DNA of 64,000 nt from Myrica gale (GCA_963930655.1 OZ005603.1:14159001-14223000), one strand, 5' to 3'; numbered from the stretch's first letter, positions 25,175 to 34,877 are shown. Program-made: numbers and translations. Notes: generated from the sequence alone by a model not told the origin.

Positions 25175-26693
25175 TCCTCCCCCGCTTAAGAACAATTTCA
25201 TCCTCGGAATTTTGTGAGTTAAAAAAGGTTATGAAGTCTTCATAGTACGTTAAAACTACAAAATAAAAGCAGTAGGTGCATTTGTCAATCCAAATGGCAT
25301 CACTAAAAACTCGAAGTGACCATATCGAGTCCGAAATGCCGACTTCGGAATATCCTCTGCTTTTAAGATAGATTTGAGGTCTGAGTATCATTAGTTAAGA
25401 TTCTCCATACATACACGTTAACTATTCTCTACTTTTGGTCCCTAAACCCGTGTGATAAAGTGTAACACAAATCAAGTCACCTCATATCAGAATAATGAGT
25501 TAAATACTTTCGAAAAGTAAAGTTTTTTTTTCACACCTATTAAAGAAATCACCCATGCAAGCCTCTATACTCACCCGAGCCTCTCTCAATCAAATTATTA
25601 TTATTACTATTCAAAGTTAAAAGTGAAACGTCAACCCCATTTATAAGGTATAACACTTCTACCTCTTAAAGCTAAAAGTCAAGCCTTAAGCGTTAGCCAC
25701 ACTCCACCTTCACTAAAACACCAAAAGAAAAACAAATGACTGAACCAACCACAGTGAGATACACGGTAATGGCTAAAACATTCATCAAGTAGAAATTTCA
25801 AAAAGGCAGTCTCCATTATCAGAAGTCAAAGGAAGTAGTTATCTCTGAGCTAAAGGATAGACATTATACAGAAGCTAATAAAGATATTCACATCCATCCA
25901 CCAATGAGAGGAAATCAACCACATGCAAATGATATTTCCATGTCCTTCCTTCTTTCACCACACAACACAAAATTCATGTCCCTAAAGTCAAGAGCACTAA
26001 ACTACAATCCCTTACCTTGCTTGGTCCAGTGGATGCTGATTTCCTTTGGACAAAATATCCTAAAAGCAATACAAAACTGAGAAAAAGGAAACAAAAAGCT
26101 GAAGGAGACCATAAAGGTGGGTGCATGCCGAACCTCACTTATTTTCCCCTTTTTCTTCATTTTTCCACCTCTTCTATCCTTCGGTTTCTATACCTTCTCT
26201 CTTGGTTTCTCTCCTCTTTTTCTTTTGGTCAGAGGGCAGCTCCTTCACTCTTCTCTTTTGCGACTAAACGTCACCCATTCATCTTTATCTCACTCTTTCG
26301 ATAACAACAAGACTTTCCCCCTTAACCGAAGGTTTTTGACAGCAAACCCTTGGTTAAAGTACGGAGCTACACCCTACTCTAATAGGCAATCGTGAAACTG
26401 AAGTTTACTCAGAAAAGCTAACAAAATAAATGGGCACAAGGGGCGGCAAGGAGAGTAGTTGACGCCAAGTGTTCGTTTAACACTTTCCTAGGCAATCCTT
26501 GTGATTGCTTCAAATCCTCTCTGGCCACTCAAAGAAGCCACGAACTGTCCTTGAATTCCAATGCATACTTGCATGCATATAAGACAAAGAGTGGACCAAT
26601 AAAACCCCCCATGCAGTCGGTTAAATGAGGGGAAAAGTAAAAACAAGTAGTTGGCTTTTATACTTGATCGGCCACGCATGAGACTTCAAAACT
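25175..26693 (-). repeat. Tandem block A of the inner element
   Basis: Direct repeat of 26983-28397. The last about 320 bases before the LTR end (26380-26693 against 28088-28397) appear identical, including a matching 63-codon frame on the minus strand (26488-26679 and 28193-28384). Block A has about 80 bases (about 25940-26030) and a further short stretch (about 25640) that block B lacks. Confidence 0.85.
25190..25391 (-). pseudogene. Reverse-transcriptase remnant plus polyprotein end, block A
   Basis: On the minus strand a frame reads [19 protein letters not shown] followed by [11 protein letters not shown] (about 25390-25270). This is the conserved middle of Ty3/gypsy reverse transcriptase. 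It then jumps to a polyprotein-end-like NSEDEIVLKRGRM in a different frame, ending beside the LTR. Most of RT, RNase H and integrase is therefore deleted between these points. Confidence 0.75.
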
Positions 26694-26982
26694 GTTATTG
26701 CAAGGATGCAAACACTAATTACTAAGATATAAAAGTAAAAAATTATTAATTACCAAGATAATTTTAAGGTTTAAAAGCTGGATCAAGAAAATAAAAACAA
26801 ATATCATGCTCAATGATATAAAAACAAATATAATCATATATCTGAAAATGAGGAGAATTAAAGATGTGCAAAACAAAATAATGTAAGTTCAAGGAGGCAA
26901 TCAATTAAACAAGGAAATTCCAAGTAGTAATATTTATATATCATATATGTGTCAAACATGTGAAAAAGCGAGGGGCGTTACA
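26694..26982 (-). repeat. Partial LTR end, copy 2 of the inner element
   Basis: Matches the last about 259 bases of the full LTR (24916-25174), from TGTTATTGCAAGGATG to GGGCGTTACA. It has an extra stretch of about 31 bases (ACTAAGATATAAAAG...) that is shared only with the third copy at 28398-28687. Confidence 0.8.
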
Positions 26983-28397
26983 TCCTCCCCCGCTTAAGAA
27001 CAATTTCATCCTCAGAATTGTGTGAGTTCAAAAAGGTTATGAAGTCTTCATAGTACGTTAAAACTACAAAATAAAAGCAGCAGGTGCATTTGTCAATCCA
27101 AATGACATCACTAAAAACTCGAAGTGACCATATCAAGTCCGAAATGTCGACTTCGGAATATCCTCTGCTTTTAAGATAGATTTGCGATCCGGGTATCATC
27201 AGTTAAGATTCTCCATACATACACGTTAACTATTCTATACTTTTGGTCCCTAAAACCGTGTGATAAGGTGTAGCACATATCAAGTCACCTCAGATCAGAA
27301 TAAGGAGTTAAATACTTTCGAAAAGTAAAGTTTGTTTTCACACCTATAAAAGAAATCACCCATGCAAGCCTCTATACTCACCCGAGCCTCTCTCAATCAA
27401 ATTATTATTATTATATTTAAAAGCTAAAAGTAAAACGTCAACCCCATTTATCTAAAAGTCAAGCCTTAAACGTTAGCCACACTTCACCCTCACTAAAACA
27501 CCAAAAGAAAAAAAAAAGACTGAATCAACCACAGGGAGATACACGGTAATGGCTAAAACACTCATCAAGTAGAAATTTCAAAAAGGCAGTCTCTATTATC
27601 AAAAGTCAACGGAAGTAGTTATCTCCGAGCTAAAGGATAGACGTTATACAGAAGCTAATAAAGATATTCACATACATCCACCAATGAGAGAAAATCAACC
27701 ACATGCAAATGATATTTTCATGTCCTTCCTTCTTTCAGCTGATTTCCTTTGGACAAAATATCCTAAAAGCAAGATAAAAGTGAGAAAAAGGAAACAAAAA
27801 GCTGAAGGAGACCATAAAGGTGGGTGCATGCCGAACCTCACTTATCTTCCCCTTTTTTCTTCCTTTTTCCACCTCTTCTATCCTTCGGTTTCTCTCCTTT
27901 CTCTCTTGGTTTCTCTCCTCTTTTTCTTTTGGTCAGAGGGCAGCTCCTTCACTCTTCTCTTTTGCGACTAAACCTCACACATTCATCTTTATCTCACTCT
28001 TTCGATAACAACAAAGCTTTCCCCCCTTAACCGAAGGTTCTTGACAGCAAACTCTTGGTTAAAGTATGGAGCTACACCCTACTCTAATAGGCAATCGTGA
28101 AACTGAAGTTTACTCAGAAAAGCTAACAAAATAAATGGGCACAAGGGGCGGCAAGGAGAGTAGTTGACGCCAAGTGTTCGTTTAACACTTTCCTAGGCAA
28201 TCCTTGTGATTGCTTCAAATCCTCTCTGGCCACTCAAAGAAGCCACGAACTGTCCTTGAATTCCAATGCATACTTGCATGCATATAAGACAAAGAGTGGA
28301 CCAATAAAACCCCCCATGCAGTCGGTTAAATGAGGGGAAAAGTAAAAACAAGTAGTTGGCTTTTATACTTGATCGGCCACGCATGAGACTTCAAAAC
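26983..28397 (-). repeat. Tandem block B of the inner element, with RT remnant at 26998-27199
   Basis: Second copy of block A, about 100 bases shorter owing to internal deletions (for example near 27738). The same reverse-transcriptase remnant and EDEIVLKRGRM end are present on the minus strand. The near-identity of the distal third and the divergence of the proximal part suggest unequal recombination or conversion rather than one simple duplication. Confidence 0.85.
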
Positions 28398-28687
28398 TGT
28401 TATTGCAAGGATGCAAACACTAATTACTAAGATATAAAAGTAAAAAATTATTAATTACCAAGATAATTTTAAGGTTTAAAAGCTGGATCAAGAAAATAAA
28501 AACAAATATCATGCTCAATGATATAAAAACAAATATAATCATATATCTGAAAATGAGGAGAATTAAAGATGTGCAAAACAAAATAATGTAAGTTCAAGGA
28601 GGCAATCAATTAAACAAGAAAATTCCACGTAGTAATATTTATATATCATATATGTGTCAAACATGTGGAAAAGAAAGGGGTGTTATA
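28398..28687 (-). repeat. Partial LTR end, copy 3, outer right end of the inner element
   Basis: Homologous to 26694-26982 and to the end of the full LTR. The terminus reads GGGGTGTTATA where the others read GGGCGTTACA. CCTTG follows directly. Confidence 0.8.
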
Positions 28688-29206
28688 CCTTGTGGGCAAG
28701 GTTCTTTGAAGGGAAATGGGATGTATTGAGCCTACCCAATGTGAAGGGAAAATTAAGAAGGGTAAGGGTAAGATCTGGATTCGGTGAGTTAGGGTTCAAT
28801 AGAGAAATGAGTGAGGGAGAAGGCTCAAGAAGTGTCGCGTGGAACTGATTTGTACGAGCTGATTGAGTTAGCTTAAACTCAATGGAGTTGACCGAGCCAA
28901 ATAAAGCGGGCTGACAGTTGGTTCATTATAGGCCTTTATGTTTTATTTCATTGTTATTAAGTTTTGTTATATTCTTACTTTCAGCCCATATGTTTGGGCC
29001 TAGACTAGGGGACTCTATGAGCCCATTACGCATTAGTATACATTTGAACATGAGTGTAAGAAATGAGAAAGCAAAATCGATCAAGCTGAAAAGCAAAGGA
29101 GAGTGACTCTCTCTCGAATAGAGTCTATAACTTTTTCCCTATTTTTCTTGTTCACAAAACACTACACCTCTTATTTTTACCCCCATTCACTATTGGGTAC
29201 ATAACG
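28688..29206 (+). repeat. End of outer polyprotein, then 3' LTR of the outer gypsy element
   Basis: The chromodomain frame of the outer element ends at a stop at 28707-28709. The LTR portion that can be confirmed by comparison with the left LTR is 29003-29206, ending GGGTACATAACG. The LTR start lies somewhere between 28710 and 29000 and cannot be fixed, because the left LTR is truncated. One candidate is TGTCGCGTGG near 28834, after purine-rich sequence. Confidence 0.65.
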
Positions 29207-29628
29207 TGTTTGGAATCTTATTAGTGATTTATGACATTTGTTATAAACCTAAATGAATCTAATTAGTGATTTATGTCGTTTGTTATAGACCTAATTATTG
29301 AGTGCTGATGTGTTACTTGGCTGAAATTAATTTGAGTATAAGAGTAAACAAATTGGTTGTGTAAGTTGTTTGAGACTTTGAATTTAGGGGAAGAATGTGT
29401 TGTTGTAAGCAAGGTCCTCATGTACTGACCTCCAAATTACTAGCAACAAATTCAACTAGCGTCAACTTCGGGTTAAACATTCAAGTTACACCTTCACTAA
29501 CTAGATACACTTCATACGATGTCAGCATGCAAGTAGTTAATGACCTCAAAATGCTATTATATTTCTATGTTATTGTATGTACTATCAGAATGCTTAGTGT
29601 ATTTCTATGGTTGTAATAATAACTAATA
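29207..29628. repeat. AT-rich spacer with a 45-bp tandem repeat
   Basis: Two copies of ATTAGTGATTTATG(A/T)C(A/G)TTTGTTATA(A/G)ACCTAA lie at about 29218-29300. No coding sequence is seen in the rest. Confidence 0.65.
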
Positions 29629-29938
29629 TGTTGTAAAACTAAGGAGCAATACGATCTAGAAAGTGTAGCAAAGTAACATAGACAAGAAAAAAAGAGGGGA
29701 ATAGTTCTTCAGGAATTAAGATCTATTTTAAATATTGTTGTGTGTTTACAACTCATCTTAATACCCTTTTATATAGACATAGGATCATAATGAGATACAT
29801 GGAATAGAAAGAGGCGAATATTACAAACTTAAAGGTCATAGAAGTGGGAAAACTCAAACGTTATAAAAGTGGGAAAACTCAAACATCATAAAGTCAAAAT
29901 GGTCATCCAATATTCATTGAATCAGTAGATTCATGACA
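29629..29938 (-). repeat. 3' LTR of the copia element
   Basis: 310 bases, TGTTGTAAAACTAAGG to GATTCATGACA on the plus strand. About 85-90 percent similar by eye to 43885-44165. It contains TATATAGACATAGGATCATAA, the likely TATA region of the LTR, in the same relative place as TATATAGGCATAGAATCATAA in the other copy. Confidence 0.85.
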
Positions 29939-31915
29939 CTCCCCTTTGGATGACCGACCATACATGAAGAATATGTCGCGTTAAAACCTTGCCAAGAAAA
30001 AATCCAGTGGAAAAAAATCACGAAGGAAAAAAGTGTACAATACTCTTGTGTACCTTTGATATTAGAAGATTGTTTCATTAAAACCTTGCAAAGGAAAACA
30101 TAATGGCATAAAACTTTAGAGAAGAAAAAAGAGTATAATATGTACCAATATAGAAGAATCCCCTTTAAAAGGACGACTAGCTTTGCGATAAAAAAATCTT
30201 TGAGTCACCGCATTCCAATATGTGCACAATCTTATTAAATGTTGCAGTTGGTAGTTTTAATTCCTAGGATAGGCAACCCAAAAGGGTGGGTGAATTGGGT
30301 TTCCAAACTTTGTCGCTTTTAACCCTCAAAATCGTGTTTGCAAAGTAAAGGATAATTTAGCACAAGTATTTAAACAAGTATTAGTGTGATAAGTAAATAA
30401 ATGCTAAATGTAAAGAGTATGGTTAGAGAAGCAAACACGAGATTTTTAGGTGGTTCGGCAAACTCGCCTACATCCACCCATCAAACTCATTTACCGAGCC
30501 TTGGGGTTTTTCCACTATCTTTCAAATAGTATACACTCTAGCTTACAGGTGCTAGAGAACCTTACAAGTGTTTTTTCGGGCTCACCACTCACAACTCAAC
30601 TAAGCTTTAGATATACCTTCTCTAAACTTCTTCTTTAGTAAACAACCTCACTAAATAAACCACCTCTTTTGAATAAGAAGATAAAATAAATGAACTCTCT
30701 CAAAGAGTGGATAATAAAATGAAAAGTTTTATCTGTTTGCTTCACACAATGACAAGGATAAGAAAATGTAATTTGTGTAAATGATAATAGAAATATGAAA
30801 TAAGAAGGTTCAAGATTTTTCTCAAGCTATAGAAATGATATGTGTTCGTTCTCTCTAGTTTTTAGACACTAGAAAGGTCTTTATATAGGCCACATTAGAA
30901 AACTAGCCGTTTATAGCCGTTAGGGGTCGATCAGTCAAAATTCACAACGAGCTGGTCGACCGGTTCATGTAGCGGTTGACCGCTAAAAGTTACCGTTACC
31001 CCAGCGGTCATAATGTCAAAACACAACAAATCTATTTTGAAAAACATATACCGGTCGACCACTACACAATGCAGTTGTTGGCTAGTCGACCGCTTCACCA
31101 GCCGGTCGACCTCCACAACTTAAGCACATGATCCGGTTAATTTAAAACTATGATTTTCACCAACTAAAAACACTCAATTTTAAAGATTAACTTCGCATAA
31201 GTATACACAAGGTTTGAGAGTTCGATTAGGGTAATTTGAAACCATTAAAAACATTTTGGTCTTTCAAACAAGAGGTAAAACGGTTTATGCACGTTTTGAA
31301 AGATATGCAAGTGTGTGATTCAAATCCTTGTCAAAAGTGAAATTAAGTGTTACAAGATTATACCATATGATCTTGAATCTTCACTTTTGAGCTCTTTCCA
31401 TCTTATTGATCTTCAATCTTCTAGTTTTTGACTTTTAGATAAAAATGTCTTTATCTTTGAAGATGTCCATTTTGTAAATTTAATCCATATATTGAAATCA
31501 TCAAAATATCGATTGTGAACAAACGCCAACAGTAATGATTTGGTAAATAAATCTGTCAAATTGTCACTTATCAGTAGATTCATAAAACTCCCCCTTGGAT
31601 GACCATACATGATGAATATGTCACGTTAAAACCTTGCCAAGGAAAAATCTAGTGAAAAAAACCAATAATGAAGAAAAAACAGTATTGTACTTGTGTGTAC
31701 CTTTGATATTAGAAGTTTCCTTCATTAAGACCTTACAAATAAAAAACAGTGGAATAAAACCTTAACAAAGGAAAAAGAGTACAATCTCTACCAATATAGA
31801 AGGTTCCCCCTCAAAAGGACGATTAGCTTCACGATGAAAAATCTTTGAGCTGTCGCATTCCAATATTGTGTGTAATCTTCTTGAATGTTGTAGTTGGTAA
31901 TGATTTGGTGAATAA
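29939..31915 (-). repeat. Duplicated post-RNase-H region of the copia element, split by a solo LTR
   Basis: A segment of about 330 bases beginning CTCCCCYTTGGATGACC and ending CATTCCAATATTG...GTAGTTGGTAATGATTTGG is present twice: 29937-30253 (continuing at 31532-31570) and 31588-31915. Just before the second copy, at about 31570-31588, are the last bases of the copia LTR (TCAGTAGATTCATAAA). LTR end plus 3' non-coding sequence is therefore repeated in tandem, suggesting recombination between two related elements. Confidence 0.75.
30254..31531 (-). mobile_element. Sirevirus-like LTR, copy 2 (about 1278 bp), inserted in copia 3' region
   Basis: The reverse complement of this stretch starts TGTTGGCGTTTGTTCACAAT and ends CCTAGGAATTAAA, matching the solo LTR at 19907-21025. 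Copia sequence continues on both sides (GTTGGTA at left, GTAATGATTTGG at right). The flanking GTAGT/GTAAT is a possible diverged target duplication. It contains GGTCGACC palindromes at 30954-30961, 31053-31060 and 31104-31111, and an imperfect GCGGTTGACCGC at 30972-30983. Confidence 0.8.
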
Positions 31916-32771
31916 ATCTGTCAAATTATCACTTGAACATATCTGTTTGACATCAATTTCACTGTTCTTCTGAAGTTCATGAGTATAAAAGAATTTAGGT
32001 GAAATATGTTTGGTTCTGTCACCTTTAATATAACCTCCTCTGATTTGTGTGATGTAAGCAACATTGTCTTCATACAAAATTATTGGATTGTCTTAACTCA
32101 TGGAAGACCACATTTTTCTTGAATATGTTGAATCACTGATTTCAACCAAATACATTTCGTGCTTGCCTCGTGAATTGCAAATACTTCAGAGTGATTTAAA
32201 GAGGTAGCAAATATTATTTGCTTGATAGATCTCCATGAAATTGTAGTACCACCATAGGTGAACAAATATTCAGTTTGTGATAATCCTGTATGTGGATCAA
32301 ATAAATAGTCTGCATCTGCAAAACCAACCATCTGGACAGTGATTCTTTGGGATAATATAATCTCATGTCAGTTGTGCCTTAGAGATAACCTAATACTTGT
32401 TTGACTTCATCCTAATGTCTCCGAGTTGGTGCGAAGCTATATATGGCAAGTAAATTAACTAAAAAATGTTATATCATGACGTGTGTAATTTGCAAGGTAC
32501 ATTAAGGCACCAACTGCACTGAGATATAACACTTCAAGATCAAGAATCTCTTCTTCTTCATCTTTAGGGTGAAATTGATCTTTCTTTAAATCCACTAATC
32601 GCACAACTATTGGAGTACTCAAAAGATGAACTTTATCCATACAAAAGTGCTTCAAGATTTTTTCAGTATATGTCAATTGATGGACAAAAATTCTATTTAC
32701 AAAATGCTTGAGCTGCAGGCCAATACAAAATTTAGTTTTTCCAAGATCTTTCATTTCAATTCACTTTTTAA
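31826..32771 (-). pseudogene. Copia RT C-terminal part and RNase H
   Basis: On the minus strand: MKDLGKTKFCIGLQLKH followed by YLANYTRHDITF (32754-32455), the end of copia reverse transcriptase. Then VGFADADYLFDPHTGLSQT and STKCIWLKSVIQHI (32331-32098) and DNVAYITQ...LTDLFTKSLP (32077-31829), the RNase H domain with the ADADY motif. Frames are interrupted by stops. Confidence 0.85.
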
Positions 32772-33562
32772 GGGGTGTGGAATGTTCAGTTTACTAGAAT
32801 TGCTAATGATTGGGAGATTGAAGTCTTTTCTGCTTTCTATTCTTTGTTGTACTCTATGGTCCTTAGGAGACGGGAAGACGATGAAATGTTATGGCAAGGG
32901 GCCAAGAATGGTGTCTTTTCGGTTAAGTCTCTTTATATGATCATTGTTGAGAGTTTTGGTGAGGTCTTTCTGTGGAGACAGATTTGGAAGACCGCTGTCC
33001 TGCCTCGTGTTTCATTTTTTGTGTGGGAAGCGGCTCATGGGCAGGTCTTAACCATTGACAATTTAAGAAAGAGGGGGTTATGCTTGGTCAACTGGTGCTT
33101 TCTTTGTAAGAATGATGGGGAGACTGTGGATCATGTGCTTATCCATTGCTTGGTAGCGAGAGAGTTGTGGGTGCATATCCTTAGTATTGTCAACTACCCT
33201 TGGGTGATGCCTATGAGGGTGAGAGGGGTATTGAAGTGTTGGACGAGGAAGTTCAACAATCCTTTGGCGTTGGTTGTGTGGAATATGATCCTGTTGTGCA
33301 TTTGGTGGAGCTTATGGAGGGAACGAAACGCTAGATGCTTTGAAGATTTGGGGTTGTCCTTAGAATGCTTGAAGGGAAAAATGTTGCAGACCTTGTTTTT
33401 GTGGATTAATGGGGTGTTGGGCTCCCCTTTTGTAGATTTTAGTGATTTTAGTAGTTTCCTAGCTTGTTTGTTGTAGTCGGTTCAGTACAACCTTTGTACT
33501 GCTCTGTTTTCCTTTTTCTATCAAAAAAGCTTCCCTTACTTATAAAAAAAATCACTTTTTAA
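32761..33562. repeat. TCACTTTTTAA target-site duplication of a LINE
   Basis: TCACTTTTTAA occurs at 32761-32771 and at 33552-33562, directly outside the LINE body and its poly-A tail. Copia reverse-transcriptase coding is continuous across the site when the LINE is disregarded. Confidence 0.9.
32772..33551 (+). mobile_element. 5'-truncated LINE insertion in copia RT (780 bp)
   Basis: The open frame 32775-33476 encodes the C-terminal zf-RVT region of an L1-type plant LINE ORF2: WKTAVLPRVSFFVWEA, then CFLCKNDGETVDHVLIHC (CX2C...HX4-5HC zinc motif), ending at a natural stop at about 33474. The 3' non-coding part is short and ends CTTACTTATAAAAAAAA. The frame is intact over this fragment, pointing to a relatively young insertion compared with the host copia. 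The 5' truncation is the usual product of incomplete target-primed reverse transcription. Confidence 0.9.
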
Positions 33563-33652
33563 ACAATTTACAGTATCTGTGAGCTCTTATGGAGTCTCCA
33601 CAATGTTTAAATTATCAACAAATACTGTAATAATTATGAATCTTGAAAGTCT
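33552..33652 (-). pseudogene. Copia RT fragment between LINE and LTR insertions
   Basis: The minus strand reads IITVFVDNLNIVETP and continues toward MKDLGKTKF across the LINE target site. This is the catalytic YVDD region of copia reverse transcriptase, altered here to VDN, so an active-site aspartate is lost. Confidence 0.75.
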
Positions 33653-34877
33653 AAATAACAACCAAAGAGGGGGTGAATTGGGCTTTAATAAAAATTAAAA
33701 CTTTTTCAAAATAATTTAAGCAATATAACCGAAAGGCATAAAGAACCACAAGGAGAGATATGAAATGAGTAAAACGAAGAGATAAAGTTAGAGAGATGAC
33801 ACCGTGATTTTAGGTGGTTCGGCCAACACTTACCTACGTCCACCCCCAAGGCTATTGATTTCCTTGGGCTTCCTTCACTGTCCTTCAAATAGTAAATACA
33901 CTTTAGCTTTCTGAGTGATAAGGAACCTTTATAAAGCGCTTTTGAAGCTCACGCTTTAACTCTCTTCACAAATCCTAAAACCCAAGGGATTTCTTCTACC
34001 CACACGAGTAGGACCAAGTCAAGTATTTTTCAAAAGGATGGGTTCAAAGGAATAATAAAGAATGGCTCTCAAAGCAAAATAAACAAGTGTAAATCACAAA
34101 GGTGTGCAAGAAGACAAGATTCTCAGTAGAAAGCTGAAGTTTAGCAAGGGAATCACAAGCTTTCTTGGTAGGTGTGGTCTTCTCTCTTCTTAAAAGCACT
34201 TTATCTCTCTAAAAGTTAGGTCGTATAATAATTGCAAGTGACAATTATTGTCTTTATCTCTTTATCATTTTCTACTTATACCCTTTATAACTTCAATGGT
34301 CTTCAAAGCCCTAAAAAATGTTGTTGGAATGTCACCCATGTCTTTTTAGAGCATTTTGAATGTTTTGACATCGTTCTAGATTTTCTTCAAAATCGTGCTA
34401 TGTGTCGACACATGGTCAACATGTGTTAACACTTAGTTTGCAATTAGTCTGGAATTATGCTCTCGGGAGACAGTACAATGTGTCGACACCATGAAACTTA
34501 GTTTGCAATTTTTGCTTTCCGGTGTCAGTGCAATGTGTCGACACCATGAATTCAGCTTTCTGGTTTCAGTGCAATATGTCGATACTAGTCTTCAATGTAT
34601 CAACACTTATAAGTGCTGGAGAGAAAAATTAGCATCTTGAAAGTGTTCAATCTATTTCAACACTTCTTTAAACACCTACAATATGAAAAATTGATCTTAT
34701 CAACTTGTGTGATTGTGTTCAAGTACACTTAGAAATATTTTAGTGAGATAACCTCAATCATTTGAAATTTATCTAGTGGATTGACAAGGAAAAATCTAAA
34801 AGTCTTCAAATCACTTAGAATTTTTGTTATAATCAAAATCAAATACGGATTGTTTGCAAAACAACCTTGGGCTAACA
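33653..34877 (-). mobile_element. Second Sirevirus-like LTR family, solo LTR (about 1225 bp)
   Basis: The minus strand starts TGTTAGCCCAAGGTTG. Near its other end is a CAATTCACCCCCTCTTTGG motif (plus-strand AGAGGGGGTGAATTG), and the terminus reads GGTTGTTATTT. Flanks AGTCT (33648-33652) and AGTCC (34878-34882) fit a diverged 5-base target duplication. It shares layout (GGTGGTTCGGC, CCTAC-TCCACCCCCAAGG) but not overall sequence with the other Sirevirus-like LTRs. It carries three exact GTGTCGACAC palindromes at 34402-34411, 34480-34489 and 34535-34544. Confidence 0.75.

Larger units (their letters stand above)
22828..28687 (-). mobile_element. Inner minus-strand LTR retroelement complex with internal tandem duplication
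   Basis: The left end is a complete LTR (22828-25174). Then comes an internal block (25175-26693), a 289-base LTR end (26694-26982), a second copy of the block (26983-28397) and a third LTR end (28398-28687). The blocks carry only a reverse-transcriptase remnant and a polyprotein tail, so the complex is non-autonomous or decayed. Each unit has a TATA-like TATAAAAG on the minus strand (plus positions about 26657-26666 and 28361-28370). This suggests that promoter-bearing LTR sequence extends into what looks internal. Family assignment is Ty3/gypsy, from the RT motifs. Confidence 0.75.
22823..28692 (-). repeat. CCTTG target-site duplication flanking the inner LTR-element complex
   Basis: CCTTG occurs at 22823-22827 and 28688-28692, immediately outside TGTCACGCCC on the left and GGGGTGTTATA on the right. 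The outer element's chromodomain frame continues after the right copy and reaches a stop at 28707-28709. This independently supports these exact boundaries. Confidence 0.88.
17107..29206 (+). mobile_element. Dead Ty3/gypsy chromodomain retrotransposon (outer element), with two nested insertions
   Basis: A truncated left LTR (17107-17302) is followed by a tRNA-Met-type primer site and then gag, protease, RT, RNase H, integrase and a chromodomain in the usual Ty3/gypsy order. The right LTR ends at 29206. The two LTR ends share about 200 bases with scattered differences, and both finish GGGTACATAAC. Insertions at 19907-21025 and 22828-28687 expand it to 12 kb. In-frame stops, frameshifts and lost catalytic residues show it cannot move. 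The left LTR lacks its outer part, so the outer target duplication cannot be tested. Confidence 0.85.

Noticed and set aside
26017-28030. Several plus-strand frames rich in Phe, Leu and Ser in the tandem blocks, resembling membrane proteins
   Set aside because: They come from a pyrimidine-rich leader on the opposite strand of the retroelement and shift frame between the two copies, so selection on a protein is not indicated.
28681-29206. TGTTATACC at 28681 as the start of the outer gypsy 3' LTR, pairing with ATAACA at its end and preceded by a purine-rich AAAAGAAAGGGG
   Set aside because: The same bases align with the end of the inner element's LTR (GGGCGTTACA), CCTTG follows as its target duplication, and polyprotein codons of the outer element continue after it. 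The outer LTR must begin further right.
34402-34544. Regular palindromes considered as a CRISPR-like array
   Set aside because: Spacing is irregular, the repeats are only ten bases, and they lie within a plant retrotransposon LTR.
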